This document shows positions 44,589 through 56,694 of a DNA stretch of 56,729 bases, one piece after another (within the stretch, counting starts at the first letter, position 1; every line of letters begins with the position of its first letter). Origin of the DNA: Bacteroidales bacterium SW299 (GTDB lineage: Bacteria > Bacteroidota > Bacteroidia > Bacteroidales > Bacteroidaceae); assembly GCA_019550975.1 (NCBI GenBank), contig SDWH01000024.1:1-56729 (forward strand). The letters are read 5' to 3'. Both the position numbers and the translations under genes were made by a program. The notes under the pieces are model-generated. The model was not told where the DNA came from. It ran no database searches and was given only the letters and a program-made list of their open reading frames with translations.

Positions 44589-45833
44589 ATGAAAGACTCG
44601 AAACTTTTTACACCGGTTACACTGGGACCGTTGACGTTGCGGAACCGCACCATCCGGTCGGCCGCCTTTGAGAGCATGTGTCCCGGAAACAAGCCTTCGC
44701 AGATGCTGCTCGACTACCATCGCTCGGTTGCCGCGGGAGGCGTGGGCATGACTACGGTTGCCTATGCGGCTGTCACGAGAAGCGGCCTGTCGTTCGACCG
44801 CCAGCTGTGGATGCGTCCCGAGATAGTGCCCGGCCTGCGCCGGCTGACCGATGCCGTCCATGCGGAAGGAGCGGCTGCAGCCATCCAGCTGGGGCATTGC
44901 GGCAACATGTCGCACAAGAGCATCTGCGGCTGTCTGCCCGTGGGAGCCAGCGGAGGCTTCAACCTTTATTCGCCTACCTTTGTGCGCGGACTCCGTGCCG
45001 GCGAGCTTCCCGAAATGGCAAAGGCTTATGGCAATGCCGTGAACCTTGCCCGCGAGTCGGGCTTCGATGCCGTGGAAATCCACGCCGGCCACGGTTACCT
45101 GATCAGCCAGTTTCTGTCGCCCGCCACGAACCGCCGCAAGGATGCATACGGCGGCTCGCTGCAGAACCGGATGCGTTTTATGGACATGGTGATGGACGAG
45201 GTGATGAAGGCGGCGGGAAACGATATGGCCGTGCTGGTGAAAATGAACATGCGCGACGGCTTCAAGGGAGGCATGGAGCTTGACGAAACGCTTCAGGTGG
45301 CCAGGCGGCTGGAGCAGTCGGGCGCGCACGCGCTGGTCCTCAGCGGAGGCTTTGTCAGCAAGGCTCCCATGTATGTGATGCGCGGAGAGATGCCGATCCG
45401 GAGCATGACCCACTACATGACGTGCTGGTGGCTGAAGTGCGGCGTCCGTCTGGCGGGGAAATGGATGATACCTTCCGTTCCGTTCAGGGAGGCTTATTTC
45501 CTGGAAGACGCGCTGAAGTTCAGAAAAGCAGTACGGATGCCGCTGGTGTATGTGGGAGGGCTTGTGTCGCGCGAGAAAATAGACGAGGTGCTTGATTGCG
45601 GGTTCGAGGCGGTGCAGATGGCGCGTGCGCTGCTCAACGACCCCGGGTTCGTCAACCGCATGCGTGCGGACGAGAAGGCTCGCTGCAACTGCCGCCACAG
45701 CAACTATTGCATCGCGCGGATGTATACCCTTGAGATGGCGTGCCACCAGCATCTGGAGGAAGAACTTCCCCCGTGCCTGAAAAAAGAAATTGATGAAATC
45801 GAGAAACGGCAGGCTGCGGACTATGGAGAATAA
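44589..45833 (+). CDS. Old Yellow Enzyme-like NADH:flavin oxidoreductase (possible steroid 5-beta-reductase)
   Basis: This 414-aa FMN TIM-barrel enzyme has FMN contacts in RSAAFESMCPGNK, AIQLGHCGNMSHKS and DAVEIHAGHGYLISQFLSP, with NRRKDAYGGSLQNRMRF, the family signature. The C-terminus has a Cys cluster (RCNCRHSNYCIARMYTLEMAC), where long relatives such as BaiCD carry a 4Fe-4S site. The FAD/NADH domain of BaiCD/dienoyl-CoA reductase (about 640 aa) is absent. Near a 5-alpha-reductase homologue it fits the 5-beta-reductase-like role, reducing delta-4-3-oxo steroids, which is inference. The SDR start overlaps its stop by 11 nt. Confidence 0.82.
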   Translation: MKDSKLFTPVTLGPLTLRNRTIRSAAFESMCPGNKPSQMLLDYHRSVAAGGVGMTTVAYAAVTRSGLSFDRQLWMRPEIVPGLRRLTDAVHAEGAAAAIQLGHCGNMSHKSICGCLPVGASGGFNLYSPTFVRGLRAGELPEMAKAYGNAVNLARESGFDAVEIHAGHGYLISQFLSPATNRRKDAYGGSLQNRMRFMDMVMDEVMKAAGNDMAVLVKMNMRDGFKGGMELDETLQVARRLEQSGAHALVLSGGFVSKAPMYVMRGEMPIRSMTHYMTCWWLKCGVRLAGKWMIPSVPFREAYFLEDALKFRKAVRMPLVYVGGLVSREKIDEVLDCGFEAVQMARALLNDPGFVNRMRADEKARCNCRHSNYCIARMYTLEMACHQHLEEELPPCLKKEIDEIEKRQAADYGE

Positions 45834-46674
45834 CGGAAAACTGGCGGTCATAACGGGGGCGGACGGAGGCATGGGCAGGGAAATAACCCGGGCGGTTGCC
45901 GGAGCGGGCTATCGGGTGATCATGGCCTGCCTGCGCAGACAGAAGGCCGAAGAAGTGCGCGCAAGGCTGCTCCAGGAACGGCCCGGCCTGCAGATTGAGA
46001 TCCGTAGCCTTGATCTCGCTTCGCTTGCGTCGGTGGCGGAGTTTGCCGGACGGATGCTGGAAGAGGGCAGGCGGATCGGCCTGCTGATGAACAACGCCGG
46101 CACGATGGAAACGGGGCTTCACGTCACGGAAGACGGACTGGAGCGGACGGTGAGCGTAAATTACGTGGGACATTACCTCCTGTCGCGGAAGCTTCTGCCG
46201 CTGATGGGCGAGGGAAGCCGCATCGTCAATATGGTTTCGTGTACCTATGCCGTGGGGCGGCTGGACTTTCCCGACTTCTTTACCCGCGGACGGAAAGGTT
46301 CGTTCTGGCGCATCCCGGTATACAGCAACACGAAGCTTGCGCTGACGCTTTTTACTCTGGATCTCGCTTCGCGCGTGAAAGACAGAGGGATTGTTGTCAA
46401 TGCGGCCGATCCCGGCATCGTGTCGACCGACATCATCACGATGCACATGTGGTTTGATCCGCTGACCGACATCTTCTTCCGCCCGTTCATACGCACGCCG
46501 TTGCAGGGGGCCGCTACGGCCATTCACCTCCTGCTGGACGAGGATGCCGGAAAGCGCACCGGGACATTGAACGCGAACAGTCACGCCAGGCCGCTTTCGG
46601 ACAAGTATGTGCGCCATGTGCAGATGGGCGAGCTGTGGGAAAGGACAGAAGGGATTGTGGAAAAATGGTTGTAG
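45823..46674 (+). CDS. short-chain dehydrogenase/reductase (possible 3-beta-hydroxysteroid dehydrogenase)
   Basis: This 283-aa SDR has the cofactor motif VITGADGGMGREI, LLMNNAG, the catalytic Ser in VNMVSCTYAVG and the YxxxK pair in VYSNTKLAL. After the core it has an extended C-terminal region typical of larger retinol-dehydrogenase-like SDRs. The start ATG 45823 overlaps the flavoprotein stop by 11 nt; the frame is open to 45790. In reported bile-acid clusters a 3-hydroxysteroid dehydrogenase occupies this place; the substrate here is inferred from neighbours. Confidence 0.85.
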   Translation: MENNGKLAVITGADGGMGREITRAVAGAGYRVIMACLRRQKAEEVRARLLQERPGLQIEIRSLDLASLASVAEFAGRMLEEGRRIGLLMNNAGTMETGLHVTEDGLERTVSVNYVGHYLLSRKLLPLMGEGSRIVNMVSCTYAVGRLDFPDFFTRGRKGSFWRIPVYSNTKLALTLFTLDLASRVKDRGIVVNAADPGIVSTDIITMHMWFDPLTDIFFRPFIRTPLQGAATAIHLLLDEDAGKRTGTLNANSHARPLSDKYVRHVQMGELWERTEGIVEKWL

Positions 46675-46692
46675 TTTGAAAACAGTTGTTTT

Positions 46693-47238
46693 ATGAAAGA
46701 AGAAAACGTGATACAGACGCAGCGTTACCATTCTCCGTGCGGAGAGCTGGTGCTCGGTTCGCTCGGCGGAAAGCTTTGCCTTTGCAACTGGACGGAGGAG
46801 AAGCATCCGGGCAGGGTGGAGCGGAGGCTGCGCAGGCTGCTGGCGGCGGAGTTTGAAGAATCTCCTTCGGAAGTGGTTGGAGAGGCCGCGAAACAGTTGG
46901 ACGAATATTTCCGTGGCGGGCGGAGGGGCTTCACCGTGCCTTTGCTTTTTGCTGGTACGGATTTTCAGCAGAAAGTGTGGAGGCTGCTGCAAGAAATCCC
47001 ATACGGCAGTACGCTCACCTATGCCGGGCTGGCGGCCGGGCTGGGCATGCCTGGGGCTGTGCGTGCGGTGGCGAATGCGAACGGTGCGAACGCCCTTTCT
47101 CTGTTTGTGCCTTGTCATCGGGTGATCGGTGCAGACGGCTCGCTTACGGGATATGCCGGAGGAACGGACGCGAAAAAATATCTCCTGGACCTGGAGCGCG
47201 GCTTTGGCGGTCAGCCTTGTTTCAGCTTTTCCACATAG
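46693..47238 (+). CDS. ogt: methylated-DNA-protein cysteine methyltransferase
   Basis: This 181-aa suicide repair enzyme removes alkyl groups from O6-guanine in DNA to its own cysteine. The active site PCHRV, with its helix (ALSLFVPCHRVIGADGSLTG), is intact, the Arg finger region is GAVRAVANANGAN, and the N-terminal ribonuclease-like domain spans about residues 1-85. It follows the SDR by 18 bp, so it could be co-transcribed with the steroid set, though its function is separate. Confidence 0.93.
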   Translation: MKEENVIQTQRYHSPCGELVLGSLGGKLCLCNWTEEKHPGRVERRLRRLLAAEFEESPSEVVGEAAKQLDEYFRGGRRGFTVPLLFAGTDFQQKVWRLLQEIPYGSTLTYAGLAAGLGMPGAVRAVANANGANALSLFVPCHRVIGADGSLTGYAGGTDAKKYLLDLERGFGGQPCFSFST

Positions 47239-47327
47239 CTGTCGATGAGCCTCATTTGCGATGGAATGGAAATTCACGTCAGACTGTCGGCAGAGGCTCA
47301 ACAGCGGATGGCGTACCGGCGGACAAA

Positions 47328-48300
<973 letters not shown>

Positions 48301-48514
48301 TATGCTTGTTCTTGGTGAGAAAGTTGGGTGGGGTTGGAATAACTCTTTCTGCACCTGATGGAAGCGTTATGCACGAATTATATCGTCTTTTGTATCAATA
48401 AAACAGGTCTATTCATAGTCAGTACGATGCAAAACTAGATATTGACTCCTCTGATACTTGCTAAGTGGGGTAATAAAAGTAGTAAAACAATTCAGGTTAA
48501 CGAATATAATTCCT

Positions 48515-48522
48515 TATATTTG
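48515..48522 (+). promoter_or_regulatory. -7 box upstream of the XRE remnant and hsd operon
   Basis: TATATTTG is followed by GCGCAAT. It would drive transcription through the XRE-like remnant into hsdR. No -33 element stands out. The preceding stretch 48301-48514 holds no gene I recognise. Confidence 0.45.
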
Positions 48523-48546
48523 CGCAATAAAATTGCATCTAAGAAT

Positions 48547-48734
48547 AAAACTGAATAGGATAAAGGCAGTCTTGTCGAACATCTCAGACGTGGTTGGCTA
48601 AAAAACTGAATAAGAGCTTCAGTATGGTCAACGCCTATGCTTGCAACAGAAGCCAGCCTAACTTGGAGGCACTGCAACAGATTGCAGAGATTCTTCAGGT
48701 AGACTTAAAAGATTCTGATAACAGACAAGAATGA
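48547..48734 (+). pseudogene. frameshifted XRE-type helix-turn-helix regulator
   Basis: Frame 1 encodes KLNRIKAVL (48548-48576), then a second frame encodes TSQTWLAKKLNKSFSMVNAY then ACNRSQPNLEALQQIAEIL and VDLKDSDNRQE to a stop at 48732-48734. Together they match a short Cro/CI-like regulator (NRIKxVL...SxxWLAKxLxKS..MVNAYxxNxxQPxLExLxxIAxIL), with a few bases lost near 48577-48588 that shift the frame. No ATG start is left. Such small regulators often stand before type I restriction operons in Bacteroides. The loss could leave the hsd operon without this control. Confidence 0.65.
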
Positions 48735-48810
48735 GCGGGAATGATGTTTTTGGGACATGTATTGCTTTTTAGTGTAGAACTTCTGATAATGCAGAAATAT
48801 AGGAACAACT

Positions 48811-51516
48811 ATGACACCGGAAGAAAAAGCTAGGCAAAAAATAGATCAGTGGTTTGCCGAGGCGGGTTGGAAAGTAATCAATAGGGAAGACTATGAACCA
48901 ACCTGTACGGCTGTCGCTATAAGGGAAGGATTGCTGAAGGGTAATCTTGAAGCAGATTATTTCCTTTTCATTAATGGCAAGGCCGTTGGTGTGCTTGAAG
49001 CAAAAAGAGAAGATATAGATGCACTTTCCGATAAGGTATGTGATCAGGCGGCATTATATGCCAAAAGCGTTCCTCCAATTTATCAGACATATCAGAACCC
49101 ATTGCCTTTTATTTTTACCTCCAATGGGAAAGAACTGTATTTCTGTGATTTCCGCAAGCAGGAGCAAAGCTTCAAACAGATAATGGCTATCCCAACTCCC
49201 TATGAGTTGGTCAAGCAGTTAGGGATAAGTGATTCTTTTGCAGGACTTCCCACTCTACAGAAAAAAGGATTGCGGGATTGCCAGTATGAAGCCGTAACTG
49301 AGTTGGAAAAAAGTTTTCGTGCCGGGCAAAACCGAGCCTTGATGGTTTTGGCAACCGGCGCAGGCAAAACATATACAGCTTGTCTTGCTGCATATCGGTT
49401 GCTGTCCTATACTCCCATGAGAAGGATACTGTTCCTGGTGGACAGGAATAATCTTGGCAAACAAGCGGAAGGAGAGTTCGGGACTTTTCGATTGACTGAA
49501 AACGGGGATGCGTTCAATACCATATTTACGGTGAACAGGCTTCGTTCTTCATCCATACCATCAGACAGTAATGTGATTATTTCGACTATTCAGCGCCTCT
49601 TTTCCTTTTTAAAAGGAGATGCTATCGACGATGACGACGAAGATGAAGGTACTGAACCTGCCGAAGAAATCATTTTGCCGCCTAATCCAAACTTGTCGCA
49701 TGATTATTTTGATTTGATTATCATAGACGAATGTCACCGCTCCATTTATGGGAACTGGCGGAAAGTATTGGAATACTTTGATACGGCAAGGCTTGTTGGA
49801 CTGACAGCCACACCTGTTCCGGAAACCATGGCGTTCTTCAACAACAACCGCATAGTCAATTATACTTTGGAGAAAAGCATTGTTGACGGTGTAAATGTTG
49901 ACTGCCGTGTATATAGAATCAGGACACAGGTAACGGAGAATGGCGGTGCCATATTGAAGGGTGAAAAGATAAAAGAAGAAACACGCTATACAGGAGATAT
50001 AAAAACCATCTTCAACAAGGAGGCTAAAACTTATACCAGTAAGGAACTGAATCGAAGTGTCATCAATCCGGCACAGATCAAACTTGTCTTATCCACTTAT
50101 CGCGATGTAGTCTATACCGAGCTGTTCAATGACCCTCAAAGGGAAGCCAACTTTGACTATCTGCCGAAGACATTGATATTTGCCCTCAACGAAACTCACG
50201 CTACCAATATCGTACAGATAGCGAAAAAGGTATTCGGACGTACCGATAACCGCTTTGTACAAAAGATCACATATTCTGCAGGTGACAGCAACGAACTGAT
50301 ACGCCAGTTCCGCAATGACAAGGATTTTCGTATTGCAGTTACCTGTACATTGGTTGCAACTGGAACGGACATAAAGCCGTTGGAGGTTGTGATGTTTATG
50401 CGCGATGTGGAATCGTTGCCTCTGTATATACAGATGAAAGGTCGCGGTGTGCGCACCATTGGAGACGAGCAACTGCGCAATGTTACCCCGAATGCGTTCA
50501 GTAAAGATTGCTTCTACTTGGTTGATGCCGTAGGTGTAACTGAACACGAAAAGACAATACCGACGGCTGCAGACGAGCCGACGACAAAGATTATTACTCT
50601 TAAAGAATTATTGGAGCGGATCAGTCATGGCTATCTCCCCGATGAGTATCTGCAACGTCTTGCAGCAACGCTTTCCCGAATATATAACAAGGCGGATAAT
50701 TCGCAGAGGAATGAGTTTGCCCGTTTGGCTCATGATGGCATGAAGGAACTTGCTTCTAGAATTTATGATGCCATTGATAATAACTCGCTCCCGCCATTTA
50801 TCAATATAAACGAGCCAAATAACGAGCGGAAAGGATTGGTTGCCCCACTGGCCAATCATGCAGATGCAAGACGATACTTGCTTATTCTTGCCGCAGGGTT
50901 TGTCAATACGTTGATGCCGGGAGAAGATACGCTTATCTCTAAAGGGTTTTCTATTGAAGAAGCACAAAATACAACCGAGGCTTTCGAAGAGTTTTGCAGA
51001 GAACACACTGATGAAATTGAAGCATTGCGAATCATTTACAATAATGAAGGCGAGCCGATTGCTTATTCAATGTTAAAAGATTTGGAGAACAAGCTCAAAA
51101 TGGCAAACAATCATTTCACGTCCAAGCAACTTTGGAACTCGTATGCCATCCTGAATCCAAACAGTGTGCGACGCTTTACCACCAAAGAAGAAAGCGATGC
51201 ACTTACAAATATCATTCAGCTTGTGCGCTATGCTTTCCGGCAAATCGAACGGTTGGATAGTGTAGTCACTACCTCCAAACAGTACTTCAATCTATGGCTA
51301 GGACAAAACCAGCGAGAAATAACAGATAAACAGCGCGAAGTGATAAGTCGCATAGTGGACTACATCGCCTCCAACGGTGCTTGTACTGTGAGGGATATTC
51401 GTGAAGACGATGCAACCCATGCGGCACAAATGATACGGGCGTTTGGTAATATGCAGAAGGCAGACGATGCACTCCGTTCTCTTTATACATTTGTAGTTTT
51501 AAGAAAAGCAGCATAA
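48811..51516 (+). CDS. hsdR: type I restriction enzyme, HsdR subunit
   Basis: This is the motor/endonuclease subunit that translocates and cuts unmodified DNA. It has 901 aa. The PD-(D/E)xK nuclease is at about residues 45-75 (LEADYFLFINGKAVGVLEAK: Asp, then ExK). The SF2 helicase has Walker A VLATGAGKTYTA, DECH box LIIIDECHRS, motif III VGLTATP and motif VI QMKGRGVRTIG; the C-terminal domain (about 640-900) binds the methylase. It is the first gene of a five-gene operon and has intact motifs. The local DNA is richer in A+T than the rest of the window, suggesting horizontal origin. Confidence 0.93.
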   Translation: MTPEEKARQKIDQWFAEAGWKVINREDYEPTCTAVAIREGLLKGNLEADYFLFINGKAVGVLEAKREDIDALSDKVCDQAALYAKSVPPIYQTYQNPLPFIFTSNGKELYFCDFRKQEQSFKQIMAIPTPYELVKQLGISDSFAGLPTLQKKGLRDCQYEAVTELEKSFRAGQNRALMVLATGAGKTYTACLAAYRLLSYTPMRRILFLVDRNNLGKQAEGEFGTFRLTENGDAFNTIFTVNRLRSSSIPSDSNVIISTIQRLFSFLKGDAIDDDDEDEGTEPAEEIILPPNPNLSHDYFDLIIIDECHRSIYGNWRKVLEYFDTARLVGLTATPVPETMAFFNNNRIVNYTLEKSIVDGVNVDCRVYRIRTQVTENGGAILKGEKIKEETRYTGDIKTIFNKEAKTYTSKELNRSVINPAQIKLVLSTYRDVVYTELFNDPQREANFDYLPKTLIFALNETHATNIVQIAKKVFGRTDNRFVQKITYSAGDSNELIRQFRNDKDFRIAVTCTLVATGTDIKPLEVVMFMRDVESLPLYIQMKGRGVRTIGDEQLRNVTPNAFSKDCFYLVDAVGVTEHEKTIPTAADEPTTKIITLKELLERISHGYLPDEYLQRLAATLSRIYNKADNSQRNEFARLAHDGMKELASRIYDAIDNNSLPPFININEPNNERKGLVAPLANHADARRYLLILAAGFVNTLMPGEDTLISKGFSIEEAQNTTEAFEEFCREHTDEIEALRIIYNNEGEPIAYSMLKDLENKLKMANNHFTSKQLWNSYAILNPNSVRRFTTKEESDALTNIIQLVRYAFRQIERLDSVVTTSKQYFNLWLGQNQREITDKQREVISRIVDYIASNGACTVRDIREDDATHAAQMIRAFGNMQKADDALRSLYTFVVLRKAA

Positions 51517-51517
51517 T

Positions 51518-53595
<2,078 letters not shown>

Positions 53596-53599
53596 GTGC

Positions 53600-54757
53600 A
53601 TGGAAAACAATAAGATAGCCATATCAGTCGAACAACAGTTCGGAGAAGTCATAGACCTCATTCTCAAACATAAGAGTCGTGCTTCCAAAGCTGTCAATGA
53701 AGAACTGCTGCTTACGGCATGGTATGTGGGAGGTTATGTGTCAGCCAAACTGAAAAGCGAAGAATGGGGAAGCAAGGTCGTAACGCAACTATCGGAATAT
53801 ATCCGGTCACAGCGGCCTGATATTAAAGGATATAGCAGGAGAAGTATTTATAATATGGTGATGTTTTACGAGGAGTATTCATCGGAGACATTTGCTATGA
53901 TCGTAGAAAAATATCTGAATAGAGAATTTGTGCAGACGGCATCTGCACAAATTGAAGCATCCCATTCAGAGCCATCCTCAGAACACGCAATAATAGTGCA
54001 TCCAAAAGCTGCACAAATCGTCCAGCCAGGAATTGGACAAATGCCTAAGATATTGGGATTGACTACATTGTCTAATCATGTGGAGATACTTTGCAGATGC
54101 AAAAGTAATGAAGAACGTATATTTTATATCCTCTATGCCAATAAGGAGCATCTTTCTTATAAAGAAATGCAGCGTTGCATCTCCAATCAGACTTTTACAA
54201 CCTTATTGGGTAGCAAGGACAATATGTCAAAAGGATTGCTTGAAACATATCCCGATGCTCCGGTCATATTTAAAGACACTTTATTCGTTGATTTCCTTGA
54301 TTTGCCGAAGAAGCATAGCGAATCTCGTTTGAGAAATGGTTTACTGGAACACATGAAACAGTTTATTCTTGAATTGGGCAAAGATTTTATATTCATGGAG
54401 CAGGAATACCGTCTCAATATCGGAGCGTCCACCTTCAAAGCTGATTTACTGTTCTTTCATCGTGGATTGCAAGCATTGGTCGCTGTGGAATTGAAAAAGA
54501 CAAAGTTTCATCCTCGCGACCTCGGGCAGTTGGAATTTTATTTGGAAGCACTTGACCGGGATGTGAAACGCTCTAACGAGAATCCGTCCATAGGCATAAT
54601 TCTCTGTCCTGAAGCAGATCGGGTAGTAGTGGAATATGCCATGAGCCGAAGCATGAGCCCCACAATGATAGCTGAATATAAACGCATCCTTATTCCACAG
54701 GAACGTATGCAGGAGAAATTGAATGAATTTTGCAACCTGTTTCTGAATAAAGACTGA
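53600..54757 (+). CDS. DUF1016/YhcG-type PD-(D/E)xK nuclease
   Basis: This 385-aa protein has the DUF1016 N-terminal domain (about 1-130: LLTAWYVGGYVSAKL, YSRRSIYNMVMFYEEYS) and a C-terminal PD-(D/E)xK nuclease (about 215-370) with Asp in FKADLLFFHRG and ExK in LVAVELKKTKF. These proteins often sit inside type I restriction operons in gut bacteria; their task there is not settled. The gene lies between hsdM and hsdS; ATG 53600 (MENNKIAIS) is preferred over 53585. Confidence 0.88.
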   Translation: MENNKIAISVEQQFGEVIDLILKHKSRASKAVNEELLLTAWYVGGYVSAKLKSEEWGSKVVTQLSEYIRSQRPDIKGYSRRSIYNMVMFYEEYSSETFAMIVEKYLNREFVQTASAQIEASHSEPSSEHAIIVHPKAAQIVQPGIGQMPKILGLTTLSNHVEILCRCKSNEERIFYILYANKEHLSYKEMQRCISNQTFTTLLGSKDNMSKGLLETYPDAPVIFKDTLFVDFLDLPKKHSESRLRNGLLEHMKQFILELGKDFIFMEQEYRLNIGASTFKADLLFFHRGLQALVAVELKKTKFHPRDLGQLEFYLEALDRDVKRSNENPSIGIILCPEADRVVVEYAMSRSMSPTMIAEYKRILIPQERMQEKLNEFCNLFLNKD

Positions 54758-54762
54758 TTGCT

Positions 54763-56196
54763 ATGGATACTAAGAAATTACGTCAAAAGATATTAGACCT
54801 TGCCATTCATGGCAAACTTGTGCCACAAGACCCGAATGATGAACCTGCATCTGTCCTGCTTGAACACATTAAGGTAGAAAAAGAGCGGTTGATAAAAGAA
54901 GGGAAGATAAAGAAGAGTAAAAAGTCTGCAAAGACTTCTGATACGCCCCATTATCCCTACTTATTGCCGAAAGGGTGGGAATGGTGTAAGTTAGAGGATA
55001 TTGCTTATGTTGCTTCAGGTAGTACGCCAAGTAAAGAATCATTCGTTTCAGATGGAATACCATATATCAAAATGTATAATTTGAGGAATCAAAAAATTGA
55101 TTTTGATTTTAAGCCTCAATATATTAAACCAGAAGTTCATAATGGAAAACTTCAACGTTCTCGCACAGAGGTTGGAGATTTAATTATGAATATAGTAGGC
55201 CCTCCTTTAGGCAAATTAGCTATTATTCCATCTTCTTTACCACAAGCAAATTTTAATCAAGCAGCAGTTTTAATACGTCCGTTACTTCATAAAGCCATAT
55301 TGACAAAGTATCTATTTTATTATTTGTCAGAAATGTCTGAAATAAAGTCTATTGCCACAAAAGGTTCAGCAGGGCAAGTAAATATTTCTTTGACACAATC
55401 TCAAAATATGAGAATTCCATTGCCTCCTCTTTCTGAACAGAACAGAATCATAGTAGAAATAGAATATTATTTTGATTTAATAAGTACTATTGAGCAAAGT
55501 CAATCAGACTTACAAGTCACAATTAAACAGACCAAAAGAAAAATACTTGACCTCGCCATCCACGGTAAACTCGTATCGCAAGACCCGAATGACGAGCCTG
55601 CATCGGAACTGCTCAAATGCATCAACCCGAAGGCTGAAATCACTTGTGATAACGGGCATTATGAGAACTTACCGGATTCTTGGTGTCTTACAGATATTAA
55701 AAGTATATTTACAATCAATCCCAAAAATAAAGTTGCTGATGATGTCATTGCTGGGTTTGTGCCTATGATTAACATTGCAGATGATTATTCTAATGAATTC
55801 AGATTTGAATCAAAATTATGGGGTGATATAAAGAAAGGATTTACTCATTTTGCAGACGGAGATATAGTTGTAGCAAAGATTTCACCATGTTTAGAGAATA
55901 GAAAATCTGTTATTGTTACTTCTCTACCTAATGGTATAGGAGCGGGTACTACGGAACTTTTTGTATTTCGTTCACAATATATTTTACCAGAATACGGCTT
56001 ATACTTCTTTAAGTCAGACTCTTTTATAAACAATTGTGCCGGTACTTTTAATGGCGTAGTAGGTCAGCAACGAGTGTCGAAATCCATTATAGAGAACATT
56101 AAATTTCCTTTGCCACCAATATCAGAACAAAGGCGAATTGTAGATGCGGTTCATAAGGTATTTGCCAAGTTAGACGCAATAATGGAGAATTTATAA
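54763..56196 (+). CDS. hsdS: type I restriction-modification specificity subunit HsdS
   Basis: HsdS (477 aa) recognises the split target sequence. Two target-recognition domains (about 60-215 and 300-455) are each preceded by the same conserved segment, KILDLAIHGKLV(P/S)QDPNDEP (about 10-30 and 260-280), and end with EQxRI helices (PPLSEQNRIIVEIEY; PPISEQRRIVDAV). The C-terminus KLDAIMENL ends in a palindrome shared with the convergent hsdS fragment. Start 54763 is 5 nt after the DUF1016 stop. Confidence 0.93.
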   Translation: MDTKKLRQKILDLAIHGKLVPQDPNDEPASVLLEHIKVEKERLIKEGKIKKSKKSAKTSDTPHYPYLLPKGWEWCKLEDIAYVASGSTPSKESFVSDGIPYIKMYNLRNQKIDFDFKPQYIKPEVHNGKLQRSRTEVGDLIMNIVGPPLGKLAIIPSSLPQANFNQAAVLIRPLLHKAILTKYLFYYLSEMSEIKSIATKGSAGQVNISLTQSQNMRIPLPPLSEQNRIIVEIEYYFDLISTIEQSQSDLQVTIKQTKRKILDLAIHGKLVSQDPNDEPASELLKCINPKAEITCDNGHYENLPDSWCLTDIKSIFTINPKNKVADDVIAGFVPMINIADDYSNEFRFESKLWGDIKKGFTHFADGDIVVAKISPCLENRKSVIVTSLPNGIGAGTTELFVFRSQYILPEYGLYFFKSDSFINNCAGTFNGVVGQQRVSKSIIENIKFPLPPISEQRRIVDAVHKVFAKLDAIMENL

Positions 56197-56211
56197 ACTC
56201 TCCATTATTGC
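56176..56211. repeat. inverted repeat at the convergent hsdS ends
   Basis: GCAATAATGGAGA (56176-56188) and TCTCCATTATTGC (56199-56211) are perfect 13-bp inverted arms around TTTATAAA. They encode the end KLDAIME(N/S)L of both hsdS frames; both stops use the central TTATAA. It could be a recombination site for inversion or act as a bidirectional terminator. Confidence 0.75.
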
Positions 56212-56694
56212 ATCAAGTTTTTCAAACATTGCGTTTGCTGCATTGATTATACGCTTTTGTTCTTCTTTTGGTGGTATTGGTATGCAAAGTTTAGAGTATT
56301 CTGAAATCCAATAACGCTTATGAGTGTCACCAATGAGCCGTGTTATGTTCATAAACATAGCAACATATTCAATTTCTATATCATCTGCTACTTTTAAGAT
56401 TTTCATAGCAGATGATTTCACCTTGAATGGAAAATCGACGAGTTTAGAATCTGTGGTGAAGTCATCAAAAATGATACAGGGCGTATTCTGATAAATGCCT
56501 TCTGTTTCGTTGGTATATCCTATTACAAAAGACTTCCCTGCCGTTAAAACAGGGGTTAAATATCTGTCGTCATAATCAGTTGAATTGACTATATAGGCTT
56601 GTGGTTGTTCGTATTCAACTATGTCCTCTAATCGACATTTGCACCACCCGTCAGGTAACTGCGGATAATGCCCGTTAGGTTGCGCTTTATATTG
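56191..56694 (-). pseudogene. 5'-truncated second hsdS (silent specificity cassette)
   Basis: The minus-strand frame of 167 residues has no start; an in-frame stop stands at 56695-56697. It begins KAQPNGHYPQLPDGWCKCRL, matching the start of the second recognition domain of the intact hsdS (PKAEITCDNGHYENLPDSW), and continues to EEQKRIINAANAMFEKLDAIM then ESL. The recognition part differs from both domains of the intact gene. This looks like a spare half-gene that can be swapped with the expressed hsdS by inversion. The window ends at 56729, so a recombinase or further cassettes may lie beyond. Confidence 0.8.

Noticed and set aside
48492..48677. 61-codon minus-strand frame
   Set aside because: It is antisense to the XRE-like remnant, which has recognisable helix-turn-helix sequence.
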